A DNA stretch of 64,000 nt from Sediminihabitans luteus. GTDB lineage: Bacteria; Actinomycetota; Actinomycetes; Actinomycetales; Cellulomonadaceae. The position numbers and the translations under genes were made by a program. The notes beneath the pieces are model-generated. The model was not told the origin of the DNA and searched no databases. It saw nothing but the letters and a program-made list of their open reading frames with translations. The stretch lies in assembly GCF_002797595.1 (NCBI RefSeq), contig NZ_PGFE01000001.1:992001-1056000 (forward strand), read 5' to 3'. Below are positions 8,109 through 16,766 of this stretch, in pieces (position 1 is the first letter of the stretch; each line of letters starts with the position of its first letter).

Positions 8109-9454
8109 GGCGCCCCCGACCACGCGACGGGTCCGCCGCGGAGCCCCTCGGCCCCGCGTTCACCAACGTCTTCACCGCGAACCTCACGTCCAGCCTCGGC
8201 GACGGCATCGCCCGCGTCGCCGCTCCCCTGCTCGCCGTCCGCCTGACCGACGACCCGCTGCTCGTCTCAGGCGTCGCCGCGGTCGCGATGCTGCCCTGGC
8301 TGTTCTTCGCGATCCCCGCGGGGATCCTGCTCGACCGGGTCGACCGACGACGCGCGCTCGGCGTCGCCAACACCGTGCGCGCGGCGCTCGCGGTGCTCCT
8401 GCTCGTGCTCGCCGCGACCGACGCGCTCACCATCTGGTGGCTCTACCTCGTGATCTTCGCGTACGGGGCGCTCGAGACCGTGTACGACGGCGCGATCCGC
8501 GCCGTCGTCCCGTCGATCGTGCCGCGGCGCGGGCTGCCCCGCGCGAACTCGCGCATCGAGGCGGGCGAGATCGTGGTGCAGCAGTTCGTCTCGGGGCCGA
8601 TCACCTCGGCGCTCTTCGCGGTCGCGGTGGTCGTCCCGCTCGGGGTGGGAGCGCTGTCCTACGCCGTGGCCGCGCTGCTCGCCCTCTGGCTGCCCGCCGC
8701 CGCGGCAGGCGAGCACCGCACGGCTCCGCCGACCGAGGCGACCGCCTGGTACCGGCAGGTCGCCGACGGGTTCCGGTACATCGTGGGACATCCGATGCTC
8801 AAGCCGCTGTGGCTCCTGAGCACATTCATCGGCCTGTGCTTCTCGGCCGCGACCGCGACGCTCGCGCTGTTCGTGCTCGACGCGCTCGGCCTCGACGAGG
8901 CCTGGTACGGCGCGTTCCTGCTGTGCGGGGCCGTCGGTGCGCTGCTCGCCGCGACCGTCGTCGGGCGGCTCAAGGTGCGGCTCGGCGCCGGGACCGCGAT
9001 GGCCGCGGCGAACCTCGTGGGCCCGCTGTCGCTCGTCACGCTCGGCGTGGTGCCGCTCGTGCTCGACGGCGGCGCCGCGATCGCCGTCGCGGCGGTGTGC
9101 GTCGCGGTCTCGTTCGGGTCGACCACCGTGTGGAACGTGCTCGTGATGTCGCTGCGCCAGGCCGTGATCCCCGGGCCGATGCTCGGCCGCGTCCACGGCA
9201 CCTGGCGCACGCTGCTGTGGGGCGTCATGCCGCTGGGGTCGGTGCTCGGCGGACTGCTCGCGCGCGGCGGGCTGTCGCTGCCGCTCGTCGTCGCGGGCGG
9301 GCTCGCCGCCGCCGCGGCAGCGCTCGGCTTCCGGTTCCTGGCCGGCCTGCCCAACCCCGAGGACGTGCACGACGACCCGCCCGCCGCCCCGCCCGCCGAC
9401 CCGCCCGCTGACTCGCCGACCGACTCCGACCCACGGGACGACTCGCCGAGGTAG
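8105..9454 (+). CDS. MFS transporter, MFS_3-like exporter
   Basis: 449 residues with about 12 membrane segments. The N-terminal stretch FTANLTSSLGDGIARVAAPLLAVRLTDDP and the loop IPAGILLDRVDRRRALG (GxxxDRxxRR motif) are typical of the enterobactin-exporter/macrolide-efflux MFS group. The GTG is fixed by the 4-base overlap with the TetR stop. The C-terminal tail is cytoplasmic, acidic and Pro/Asp-rich. The stop codon TAG is embedded in the left arm of the 67-nt inverted repeat that follows. The substrate is unknown; regulation by the co-transcribed TetR is inferred. Confidence 0.88.
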   Translation: MRRPRPRDGSAAEPLGPAFTNVFTANLTSSLGDGIARVAAPLLAVRLTDDPLLVSGVAAVAMLPWLFFAIPAGILLDRVDRRRALGVANTVRAALAVLLLVLAATDALTIWWLYLVIFAYGALETVYDGAIRAVVPSIVPRRGLPRANSRIEAGEIVVQQFVSGPITSALFAVAVVVPLGVGALSYAVAALLALWLPAAAAGEHRTAPPTEATAWYRQVADGFRYIVGHPMLKPLWLLSTFIGLCFSAATATLALFVLDALGLDEAWYGAFLLCGAVGALLAATVVGRLKVRLGAGTAMAAANLVGPLSLVTLGVVPLVLDGGAAIAVAAVCVAVSFGSTTVWNVLVMSLRQAVIPGPMLGRVHGTWRTLLWGVMPLGSVLGGLLARGGLSLPLVVAGGLAAAAAALGFRFLAGLPNPEDVHDDPPAAPPADPPADSPTDSDPRDDSPR

Positions 9455-9513
9455 AAGCGAGCGCGCGAGATAGAGGCCCCGGGGTTCTATCTCGCGCGCT
9501 CGGTTCTACCTCG
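9447..9513. repeat. 67-nt inverted repeat, CGAGATAGAAC family, copy 1
   Basis: A 28-base left arm beginning CGAGGTAGAA is matched at 27 of 28 positions by the right arm, around an 11-base loop holding CCCCGGGG. It separates the ends of two convergent genes and would fold into a very stable hairpin in either transcript. Two other copies of exactly 67 nt lie at 28553-28619 and 31990-32056. Confidence 0.8.
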
Positions 9514-9527
9514 CGGGCTGGCGGCAC

Positions 9528-9600
9528 GGCATCACCGCACGCACCACTGCACGCACGCACGGCCGCACGGCATCACCGCACGCCCGCACGCACGCCCGCG
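9528..9600. repeat. Degenerate CGCACGCA-type tandem repeat
   Basis: Between the inverted repeat and the MerR-type gene there is a low-complexity stretch in which CACGGCATCACCGCACGC occurs twice, interleaved with CACGCACG units. No gene is supported here. Confidence 0.5.
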
Positions 9601-9606
9601 CACCTC

Positions 9607-10377
9607 TCAGACCCGCCGGATCGCCCACTCCGCGAGCGCGTCGCGCACGAACGTCGCGCCCTCGACGCCGCCGTAGTGCGCGGCGAACCGGTCGTCGGCG
9701 ACGTACGTCTCGCCGAGGCCGAGCACGTAGTCGACGTCGGGCTCTCCCCCGTGCCCGGGCGTGCCCGGGATCGCCCCGAGCCAGGCGACGTGCCGCTCCG
9801 CGAGCGCCTGTGCGACCTCGGACGACGGGTCGGTGCCCGCCGTCGCGGCCGCGACCCAGTCCTGCTGGAGCCGCGTCGCGTCGGCCTGCCAGGCCGACCG
9901 CTCGTCGTCCGACATCGAGCGCCACCAGGCGTCGGAGCGCGCGTACGCGTCCTTGCCCCAGCGTCGCTCGACCTCGTCCTTGTGCTGCGTGTGGTCGAAC
10001 CCGTCGAGCATGTCCTTCGCCACGAGCCGGCCTCCTTCCGTGTCGTGCCGCGTGCGTGCGGCGATCGTGCGTTCGACCGACGCGACCTGTCGCGCCAGCC
10101 TGTCCTGCTCGGAGCGCAGCCACCCGAGGTGGGTGCGCAGGGCGTCGACCTCGTCGACCTGCCCGTCGAGCGCCTCGGCGACGGCCGGGAGGCCGAGCCC
10201 GAGCTCGCGCAGCAGGAGGATGCGCTGGAGGCGCACGAGCGCGTCGGCGTCGTAGTGCCGGTACCCGTTGGCGGCGACGCGCGTGGGACTCAGCAGCCCG
10301 ATCGCGTCGTAGTGCCGCAGGGTGCGGCTCGTGGTCCCGGCGAGCCGGGCGACCTCGTGGATGGACCAGTCGTCCAT
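9607..10377 (-). CDS. MerR-family regulator with TipAS-type ligand domain
   Basis: 256 residues. The MerR winged helix is at residues 3-72 (WSIHEVARLAGTTSRTLRHY, then GLLSPTRVAANGYRHYD), followed by a dimerisation coiled coil and a C-terminal TipAS-like domain (from about 110: HKDEVERRWGKDAYARSDAWW). TipAL of Streptomyces captures thiopeptides covalently through a Cys; this protein has no Cys at all, so its ligand binding must be non-covalent. The ATG follows AAGGAGG. Its promoter (10403-10433) has a 19-bp spacer with a central palindrome, the standard layout for MerR-type activation by DNA untwisting, so autoregulation is likely. Confidence 0.9.
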   Translation of the reverse strand: MDDWSIHEVARLAGTTSRTLRHYDAIGLLSPTRVAANGYRHYDADALVRLQRILLLRELGLGLPAVAEALDGQVDEVDALRTHLGWLRSEQDRLARQVASVERTIAARTRHDTEGGRLVAKDMLDGFDHTQHKDEVERRWGKDAYARSDAWWRSMSDDERSAWQADATRLQQDWVAAATAGTDPSSEVAQALAERHVAWLGAIPGTPGHGGEPDVDYVLGLGETYVADDRFAAHYGGVEGATFVRDALAEWAIRRV

Positions 10378-10402
10378 GGCGTCCTCCTTCCGTGCACGAT
10401 CC

Positions 10403-10433
10403 ACGGTAGAAGTTGACGCTACGTCAAGGTCAA
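10403..10433 (-). promoter_or_regulatory. MerR-type promoter with 19-bp spacer and central palindrome
   Basis: Minus strand: TTGACC (10433-10428), spacer of exactly 19 bases, TACCGT (10408-10403). The spacer contains the perfect 15-bp palindrome TTGACGctaCGTCAA (10413-10427). Overlong 19-bp spacers with a dyad are the hallmark of promoters activated by MerR proteins. The -35 overlaps the stop codon of the upstream HAD gene. Confidence 0.75.
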
Positions 10434-11122
10434 GCGATCAGTGCCGCCAGCTCGTCCGGGTGTCGGACGACGGTCACCGCCCCCGCGTCCTCGAGCTCAC
10501 CGGGCTCGGCGTACCCCCAGGCCACGCCCACGGTCGCGATGCCGTGCGCGGCGGCGCCGTGCACGTCGTGCGAGCGGTCGCCGACCATGACGACGTCCTG
10601 CGGGTGCTCGCGCAGGTCGAGCCCGCGGGCGGCGAGCGAGGTGAGCGCGTGCTCGATCACGGCAGCCTTGGTCGCCCGGGGGCCGCCGTCCATGTCGGCG
10701 CCGAAGACGCCCTCGACATCGCCGACCATGTGCCGCGCGAGGTCGAAGTGCTCGGCGATCTGTCGGGCGAACACCTGCGGCTTGGACGTCGCGACCGCGA
10801 GCGGGAGGCCGGCCGCGCGCAGGGCGTCGAGCGCCTCGGGCACGCCGGGGAACACGGAGTTGCCGCCGAGCATGCCCTCGCGCCGGAACTCGGCGCGGTA
10901 GGCGTCGATCAGCGCGTCGCTCAGCTCGTCCGGGACGCCCTGCTCGGCGATGCTGACCTGCAACGGCGGCCCGACCATGGAGCGTAGCCCGGCGTCGTCC
11001 GGCACCGGGAGGCCGAGCGCGCCGAACGCGTGGCGCATCGACGCCATGATCCCGGGCGCGGAGTCGGTGAGGGTGCCGTCGAGGTCGAGCAGGACGAGGC
11101 GAGGGCGGGTCGGCAGCTGCAT
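10430..11122 (-). CDS. HAD-family phosphatase, Gph/PpaX-like
   Basis: 230 residues. Motif I LVLLDLDGTLTDSA (nucleophile and acid Asp), cap domain, motif II in AVATSKPQVF, motif III Lys in GGPRATKAAV and motif IV VVMVGDRSHDVHGA are all present, so it should be an active soluble phosphatase. The cap type and length match phosphoglycolate phosphatase or pyrophosphatase relatives; the substrate cannot be decided. The ATG gives MQLPTRPRLVLLDLD. The 3' end shares DNA with the -35 of the next gene's promoter. It is divergent from the surface-protein gene across 145 bp. Confidence 0.88.
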   Translation of the reverse strand: MQLPTRPRLVLLDLDGTLTDSAPGIMASMRHAFGALGLPVPDDAGLRSMVGPPLQVSIAEQGVPDELSDALIDAYRAEFRREGMLGGNSVFPGVPEALDALRAAGLPLAVATSKPQVFARQIAEHFDLARHMVGDVEGVFGADMDGGPRATKAAVIEHALTSLAARGLDLREHPQDVVMVGDRSHDVHGAAAHGIATVGVAWGYAEPGELEDAGAVTVVRHPDELAALIA

Positions 11123-11202
11123 GCGCCCAGCCTCGCACGCGCGGGCGGAGCGCCTCCCGGCAACTGTTATTGAATCTTCATCTACTTTTCGGGACTTCGG
11201 CC

Positions 11203-11219
11203 CTTCGTGCCGCACGAAG
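11203..11219. promoter_or_regulatory. Short palindrome in divergent promoter region
   Basis: CTTCGTG-CCG-CACGAAG lies between the HAD phosphatase and the surface-protein gene. An unusually AT-rich stretch just left of it (11163-11200) probably holds the promoter cores, although I cannot place a clear -35/-10 pair. It may be an operator. Confidence 0.3.
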
Positions 11220-11267
11220 CCTCGTAGCGTGGTCACCCTCCCCCGACGCGCCACCCCGAGGACTCCC

Positions 11268-12812
11268 ATGACCCGCAAGAAGTCCGCCCTGCTCACGCTG
11301 GGCGTCGCGGCCGCGATCTGCGCCGCCCCCGTCGTCGCCGGCCCGGCCGCCGCGACCGAGCAGACGCCCACGGGCACCACCGCGTTCGGGGAGGCCGTCG
11401 CCCCCGCGCCCGTGAACGTCACGATCAGCGCGCGCGCCAAGGCGTACACCGACACCGAGACCACGACCCTCGCGGTCCACGTCTACAACAACGAGTCCGC
11501 GGCCGTGGACGTCAAGATCACCACGCCCTACGGCACGCAGTCCTTCAGCAAGGTCCAGCCCGGCAAGGCCGCCTACGTCGAGCTCCCGACGGGCCTCGGC
11601 ACGGCCCCCGCGGGCAGCGTCACCGTCGCCGCGTACGTGCCCGCGACCCCCGACACCTCCGCCCGGTACACCGCCCGCACCGTGCAGTACGCCGAGGTCG
11701 TCGCGACGCAGAACCCGCGCGGCACCGCGAACGCCAACGCCTGGGTGCACCCCCAGGACGGGACGGTCTACCTCTCCGGGTACTACGTGAACAAGGGCGC
11801 CCACGCGGTCACCGTGCGCTACAAGACCCCGTACGGGAACTCGGACGCGCAGGTCGTGCAGCCCGGCAAGGCCGCGTACTTCACGGTCGACACGCACAAG
11901 GCGTCGGTGCCCGCAGGCTCCGCCGTCATCGCCGCGTACAAGTGGATCGAGGGCAAGGGCTACTACACCGACCTCCCCGTCGCGACGCCCGCGCTCGCCA
12001 ACGCCGCCCCCGTCGTGACCATCACGTCGCCCTCGGTCGACGACGTCGTGCACCGCGGCTTCACCGTGACCGGCACCGCGACCGACGACTACGCGCTCGC
12101 CGACGACCTCGTGACGCTCCACCTGCGCCCGCTCAAGGACAACGGCAAGTGCGGTGCGTTCGTCGCGACCACCACGGCCCCCGTGGGGTCGGACGGCGCA
12201 TGGTCGGCCACGTTCGCGGCTGCCGACCTCCCGGCCGGGCAGTACTGCGTCACCGCGCTCACGACCGACAACGCAGGCACGCAGAACGCCGGCGGCGGGA
12301 CGCACCTCAAGGCGATCACGCTCGTCGACGACGAGGTCGTCGAGCCGGCGCCCGAGCCCGAGCCCACCGTCGACCCGGAGCCCGAGCCCACGACGGACCC
12401 GACCACCGACCCGACGCCCGGCGTCGACACCGGCGACCAGGACGGCACCGACACGGACGCGCCCGGCACGGACACGGAGTCCGGCACGTCGACCGGCACC
12501 GTCGAGACCCCGGAGCCCACCGACCCCGAGACCCCCGGCACGGAGGCCCCCAGCGCCGAGACCCCGGGCACCGAGACCACCGGCACCGAGACCACCGTCG
12601 AGGCGCCGGCGGCCGCCGCGCCCCGCGAGGTCCTCGGCGTCTCGGTCGCCGCGCCGACCGAGCAGATCGTCGCGGCCGCGGTCGCGACCCCGACGCTCGC
12701 GGCGACCGGGGCCACCTTCCCGGTGTACGCGACGCTCGCCGGCGCCGGGTCGCTCGTGCTCGCAGGTCTCGGCGGCGTGAGCGTCGCGCGGCGCGGTCGT
12801 CACCGCGCCTGA
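11268..12812 (+). CDS. Secreted, sortase-anchored surface protein (LAATG signal)
   Basis: 514 residues. A Sec signal ends at about residue 30 (GPAAATEQ). Two related beta modules follow, at roughly 66-130 and 163-225, each with a TPYG...VQPGKAAY core; then an Ig-like domain (about 245-355, PVVTITSPSVDDVVHRGFTV) with one Cys pair. Next is a Pro/Glu/Thr/Asp-rich wall-spanning linker (about 355-450). The end is a sorting signal: LAATG near residue 477, a hydrophobic segment, then the positive tail RRGRHRA. LAXTG is the recognition motif of class E sortases. It is presumably displayed on the cell wall; its binding role is unknown. The ATG follows a weak GGAC-type site. Confidence 0.85.
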   Translation: MTRKKSALLTLGVAAAICAAPVVAGPAAATEQTPTGTTAFGEAVAPAPVNVTISARAKAYTDTETTTLAVHVYNNESAAVDVKITTPYGTQSFSKVQPGKAAYVELPTGLGTAPAGSVTVAAYVPATPDTSARYTARTVQYAEVVATQNPRGTANANAWVHPQDGTVYLSGYYVNKGAHAVTVRYKTPYGNSDAQVVQPGKAAYFTVDTHKASVPAGSAVIAAYKWIEGKGYYTDLPVATPALANAAPVVTITSPSVDDVVHRGFTVTGTATDDYALADDLVTLHLRPLKDNGKCGAFVATTTAPVGSDGAWSATFAAADLPAGQYCVTALTTDNAGTQNAGGGTHLKAITLVDDEVVEPAPEPEPTVDPEPEPTTDPTTDPTPGVDTGDQDGTDTDAPGTDTESGTSTGTVETPEPTDPETPGTEAPSAETPGTETTGTETTVEAPAAAAPREVLGVSVAAPTEQIVAAAVATPTLAATGATFPVYATLAGAGSLVLAGLGGVSVARRGRHRA

Positions 12813-12818
12813 TCGCTC

Positions 12819-12852
12819 CCCCGGGCGCCGTCGCGCGCGACGACGCCCGGGG
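12819..12852 (+). terminator. GC hairpin after surface-protein gene
   Basis: CCCCGGGCG-C-CGTCG pairs with CGACG-A-CGCCCGGGG seven bases after the stop codon. It forms a strong stem with no T tract, as is common for actinobacterial terminators. Confidence 0.5.
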
Positions 12853-12916
12853 CGCTACGTTGCGTCCACAGGCTGACGAGCGGCCGCCAGCGGGCGCGCC
12901 GAATGGGGAGGACGTC

Positions 12917-13756
12917 ATGGCGGACGACGAGCTGCTGAGCACGCACACGTTCGAGGTCGCGAAGAAGGTCTGGGCGACCGCGCTCGTGCGCGGCGTGCTG
13001 TTCCTGGTGGTCGGCCTCGTGATCTTCCTGTGGCCCGACCTCGGCAACACGCTGCTGCAGTGGCTGTTCTTCGTGGTGTTCGCGCTCCAGGCCGTGGTGC
13101 TGATCGTCGAGTGGCAGCGCACCAAGGAGAAGGACGCGAACGGCGCGACGATCCGGCTCGTGCTCGGCATCATCGCGGCCGTGGCCGGTGTCGCGGTGCT
13201 CGTGTGGCCCGAGTCCACGTTCACCGCGATCCTGCGGATCGTCGCGATCTGGGCGATCGTCGCGGGCGTCGTCAACCTGGTCAGCGGCGTGCGGGCGTTC
13301 CGCGCCCGCCGTCCGGCGTGGGACTGGGAGCTCACGACCGCGCTGCTGTGGCTGTTCTTCGGCATCCTCGTGCTGGTCAAGCCGCTCGAGGACCTGCAGC
13401 TCGTGATCACCGCGCTGGCGGTGTTCCTCATCTTCACGGGCATCGTGCTGACCGTCGCCGGCTGGGCCCTGCACGTGTCCGCGAAGGACGCCGCGGCCGG
13501 CCGTCCCGTCTCGGCGCGCACCGGCACCGGGGCCGCGTCCGGCGGGTCCGCACGCACGGGGACGACGGCGGGTCCGGCGTCCGACACCTCGCGCGAGGTC
13601 GTGGTCGAGCCCGGCACCCTCCAGGCGGGCGCCTCGCCCGAGGCCACCGTGAACGTCGCGGGCGTGAGCGACGGCGGACCGGTCGGGACCGGTCCGTTCA
13701 CCGCGGCCGGCACGACCGACGCCGCACCCGACCCGCGCGACGAGCCGCGCGACTGA
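12917..13756 (+). CDS. HdeD-like (DUF308) membrane protein
   Basis: 279 residues. Six hydrophobic segments occupy about residues 23-195 as three pairs, with the HdeD/DUF308 pattern VRGVLFLVVGLVIFLWPD and the later repeat GIIAAVAGVAVLVWPEST. The last 80 residues are a cytoplasmic Ala/Gly/Thr/Pro-rich disordered tail, longer than usual for this family. GGGGAGG precedes the ATG. HdeD proteins are linked to acid stress in enterobacteria; in actinobacteria the role is unknown. It is convergent with the isomerase-like gene, with one base between the stops. Confidence 0.85.
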   Translation: MADDELLSTHTFEVAKKVWATALVRGVLFLVVGLVIFLWPDLGNTLLQWLFFVVFALQAVVLIVEWQRTKEKDANGATIRLVLGIIAAVAGVAVLVWPESTFTAILRIVAIWAIVAGVVNLVSGVRAFRARRPAWDWELTTALLWLFFGILVLVKPLEDLQLVITALAVFLIFTGIVLTVAGWALHVSAKDAAAGRPVSARTGTGAASGGSARTGTTAGPASDTSREVVVEPGTLQAGASPEATVNVAGVSDGGPVGTGPFTAAGTTDAAPDPRDEPRD

Positions 13757-13757
13757 C

Positions 13758-14606
13758 TCAGCCCTCGACGGCCTCCGGCGCCCCTGCGGCGTCGGGGGCC
13801 GTCGTGCGTGCGGCGGCTCCGGCCGCGAGGTGCTCGCGCGCGAACGTCAGCGACTCCTCGAGGTCCTTCTCACGCTCGGCGTCGTCCTTGGCCTTGCGGG
13901 TCGTGATCTCGACGACCACGTCCCCGGACCAGCCCTGCTCGCCGAGCCGGTGCAGCACCTGCGCGCACGGCTGCGTGCCCCGGCCGGGCACCTTGTGCTC
14001 GTCGAACACCGCGCCCGTGCCGTCGGCGAGGTGCACGTGCCGCAGGCGCGGGCCGAACGAGTCCATCAGCACGAGCGGGTCCTGGTGCGCGACCGCGGTG
14101 TGCGAGATGTCGAGCGTGACCGACTCGTACGAGTGCTCCGACGGGTCCCAGCCCGGCAGGTAGGCGACGAGCTCGCGCTTGCCGCCGCGCCACGGGTACA
14201 TGTTCTCGACCGCGATGGTCACGTCGGTGAGCCGCGCGAGGTCGTGCACCTGCTGCTCGAACCCGCGCGCGTACTCGCGCTGCCACCGGAACGGCGGGTG
14301 CACCACGACGGTGCCCGCCCCGAGCTCGACCGCCATGTCGACCGTGCGGGTGAGCTTGGGCGCCGGGCCGCCCTTCCAGACGCGCTGGCTCACCAGGAGC
14401 GTGGGCGCGTGGATGCTGCGGATCGGCATCGAGTACTTCGAGCTCAGCGCCTCGAGCAGGTGCGCCTCCTGCGTCGTCTCGTCGCCCCACACCATGACCT
14501 CGACGCCGTCGTAGCCGAGGCCGGCCGCGACGTCGAACGCGTACTCGGCGCGGCGCGGGTACGTCGACGCGGTGGACAGGGTCACGTGCACGCGCGGTTC
14601 GGACAT
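13758..14606 (-). CDS. Sugar phosphate isomerase/epimerase-like TIM barrel
   Basis: 282 residues of the AP-endonuclease-2 superfamily. Metal-ligand positions are visible along the barrel: DGVEVMVWGD, SIHAPTLL, VVVHPPFRW, VTIAVENMYPWRG, SVTLDISHTAVAHQDP, LRHVHLADGTG and GDVVVEITTRK, supplying the expected Glu/His/Asp set. The enzyme is likely active on a sugar or hydroxyacid; the substrate cannot be told. The ATG giving MSEPRVHVTLS is preferred over a GTG three codons earlier. The C-terminal 35 residues are an Ala-rich tail. No operon partner is evident. Confidence 0.85.
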   Translation of the reverse strand: MSEPRVHVTLSTASTYPRRAEYAFDVAAGLGYDGVEVMVWGDETTQEAHLLEALSSKYSMPIRSIHAPTLLVSQRVWKGGPAPKLTRTVDMAVELGAGTVVVHPPFRWQREYARGFEQQVHDLARLTDVTIAVENMYPWRGGKRELVAYLPGWDPSEHSYESVTLDISHTAVAHQDPLVLMDSFGPRLRHVHLADGTGAVFDEHKVPGRGTQPCAQVLHRLGEQGWSGDVVVEITTRKAKDDAEREKDLEESLTFAREHLAAGAAARTTAPDAAGAPEAVEG

Positions 14607-14662
14607 GCCCGCCACACTAGACCGCGGCGCTGGTGCTCGCGTCCAGGCGGGCGGGGCACCGA

Positions 14663-16699
14663 CTACCCCCGCAGCGGCAGCACCAGCACGCGGTCGCGGG
14701 CCGACGCCCCGCCCGGCACGACGCGCACCGGCACGCCCCAGTCCTGCTGGGCCAGGTGGCAGGCCGGGAACACGGTCTCCTCGTCACCGGGGGCCACGAC
14801 GTCGCACGACGCCGCCTGCGCGGTCACGTGCAGCACGCCCTCGGTCACGTCCGGGTTGATGCGCAGCACGCGCGTCAGGTCGGTCGCGTCGCCCGCGCCG
14901 TCGAGCAGCAGCTCGGGCGGTGTCGCGCTGACCTGCAGGCGCGTCGAGGGGCCGAAGCGGTCGTCCATCTTCTGCCCCGGCGCGGGCGTGAACGGCACGT
15001 CGAGGCGCAGCTCGCCCGCGACGACGTCCGTCACGGGGCGCTGCGTGCGGTGCGCGCCCGCGTCGAGCACCTCGCCCGCGAGCGAGGCCGGCACCGCGAC
15101 GCGCGTGAGCCGGTGCGCGGCCGACTCGACCACGAGCAGCTCGAGCCGCGCGTCGGGGCCGGGGGCGGCGTCCGCCCCGGTCCAGGGTGCGCCGTCCACG
15201 AGGACGACGACGTCGCTCGGCTCGGCGAGGCCAGTGGCCAGGGTCGTGACCTGGCCGGGGGCGCCGTCCGCCGCCGGGACGTACCGGCGCACCGCGCCGT
15301 TGTACGTGTCGGCGACGACGACCGAGCCGTCGGGCAGCGCCGCGACGCCGAGCGGGTGCTGCAGCAGCGCCTGGTCGGCCGCCCCGTCGCGGTGACCGAA
15401 GTCGAACAGCCCCTGGCCGACCACCGTCGTGACCGTGCCCTCGGGCGTGCCCGTGACCGCCTCGACCCGGCGCAGCGACGACGTCTCCGAGTCCGCGACC
15501 CACAGCGCGCCGTCCGGGCCCACCGCGAGGCCCGACGGCTGCGCGAACCACGCCTCCGCGAGACGGCCGTCGAGCAGGCCCTCGTTCATGGTCCCGCCGA
15601 GGTGCGCGATCCGGTCGCGCCCGAACCCCCACAGCGTGTGGTTGCCGGCCATGGCCACGACGAACGCGCCCATCGGCTCGAACCACACGACGTCCCACGG
15701 CGACGACAGCTTGACCGCGCGCGCGTCGAACGCGTCGTCGAGGTCGACCACCCCCGCCGTGCCGGGCACGTTGTCGGTCGCGCCGACCATGAACTGCTCG
15801 CCCGTGCCCGCGACCGTCGTCACGAGGCCGTCGGCGAGGCGCACCCCGCGCAGCACGTGGTTGACCGTGTCGGCCACCAGCACGTCGAACCCGGTCCGGG
15901 CGCGCAGCTCCTCCGGGACCAGGCACAGGCCGTTGGGCTCGCTGAACCGGGCGACGTCCGCCGCGCCGTCCACCAGCCCACGCTCGCCCGCGCCGATGCG
16001 CCGGACGACGGTCTCGCCGTCCGCCGCGAGCTCGACGAGGCTGTGGTGCCCGGCGTCCGCCACGAGCAGGTTGCCGTTCGGCAGGCCGATGGCCTTGCCC
16101 GGGAACCGCAGGGTGCCGGACGTCGCAGGCGGGGCCACGTACGGACCGGACCCCCGGTGCAGGGTCCCCTTGGCGTCGTGCTCGGCGACGAGCTCCGCGA
16201 CGAGCGCCTCGAGCGCCGAGGCGTGCCCCTCACCTGCCATCTGCCACACCACGTAGCCCTCAGGATCGACGACGACGAGCGTCGGCCAGGCCCGCGCGGT
16301 GTACGCCGACCAGGTGACGAGCTCCGGGTCGTCGAGCACCGGGTGGTGCACCTCGTACCGCTCGACCGCCGCGGCGAGCGCGACCGGGTCGGCCTCGTGC
16401 GCGAACTTCGGCGAGTGCACGCCGATGATCACGAGCTCGTCGGCGAAGCGCCGCTCGAGGTCCCGCAGCTCGTCCAGCACGTGCAGGCAGTTGATGCAGC
16501 AGAACGTCCAGAAGTCGAGCACCACGACCTTGCCGCGCAGGTCGGCGAGCGTGATCTGCTCGCCGCCCGTGTTGAGCCAGCCGCGGCCGACGAGTTCGGA
16601 GGCGCGGACGCGCGGGAGGCGCGTCGGGGCGGGGGCGGCAGGGATCGAGGCGGGCGTGGTCTGCGTCGGCTCGGGGCCGGATGAGGTCGTGGATCGCAC
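14663..16699 (-). CDS. NHL-repeat protein with thioredoxin-like domain (NHLRC2-like)
   Basis: 678 residues. N-terminal thioredoxin/AhpC-like domain (about 25-170) with VVVLDFWTFCCINCLHVLDEL: the active-site loop is CCINC rather than the usual CxxC. A six-bladed NHL propeller follows (about 185-510, e.g. IGLPNGNLLVADAGHHSLVEL and GVAALPDGSVVVADTYNGAVRRY), then a C-terminal beta domain. This matches the NHLRC2 architecture known in bacteria and animals; the molecular activity is unknown. GTG at 16699 is chosen because GGGAG lies 9 bases upstream; two earlier in-frame GTGs have no such site. There is no signal peptide, so it is probably cytosolic. Confidence 0.88.
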   Translation of the reverse strand: MRSTTSSGPEPTQTTPASIPAAPAPTRLPRVRASELVGRGWLNTGGEQITLADLRGKVVVLDFWTFCCINCLHVLDELRDLERRFADELVIIGVHSPKFAHEADPVALAAAVERYEVHHPVLDDPELVTWSAYTARAWPTLVVVDPEGYVVWQMAGEGHASALEALVAELVAEHDAKGTLHRGSGPYVAPPATSGTLRFPGKAIGLPNGNLLVADAGHHSLVELAADGETVVRRIGAGERGLVDGAADVARFSEPNGLCLVPEELRARTGFDVLVADTVNHVLRGVRLADGLVTTVAGTGEQFMVGATDNVPGTAGVVDLDDAFDARAVKLSSPWDVVWFEPMGAFVVAMAGNHTLWGFGRDRIAHLGGTMNEGLLDGRLAEAWFAQPSGLAVGPDGALWVADSETSSLRRVEAVTGTPEGTVTTVVGQGLFDFGHRDGAADQALLQHPLGVAALPDGSVVVADTYNGAVRRYVPAADGAPGQVTTLATGLAEPSDVVVLVDGAPWTGADAAPGPDARLELLVVESAAHRLTRVAVPASLAGEVLDAGAHRTQRPVTDVVAGELRLDVPFTPAPGQKMDDRFGPSTRLQVSATPPELLLDGAGDATDLTRVLRINPDVTEGVLHVTAQAASCDVVAPGDEETVFPACHLAQQDWGVPVRVVPGGASARDRVLVLPLRG

Positions 16700-16766
16700 C
16701 GCCTGATTCTCCCGCACACGACGGGGCACGCGACCGGGCTCGACCGTCAGTGGGTCGGGGCGCGCG

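Noticed and set aside
10950-11267. Upstream extension of the surface-protein gene
   Set aside because: The open frame continues leftward, but the signal peptide begins at 11268 and the extension is antisense to the HAD phosphatase gene.
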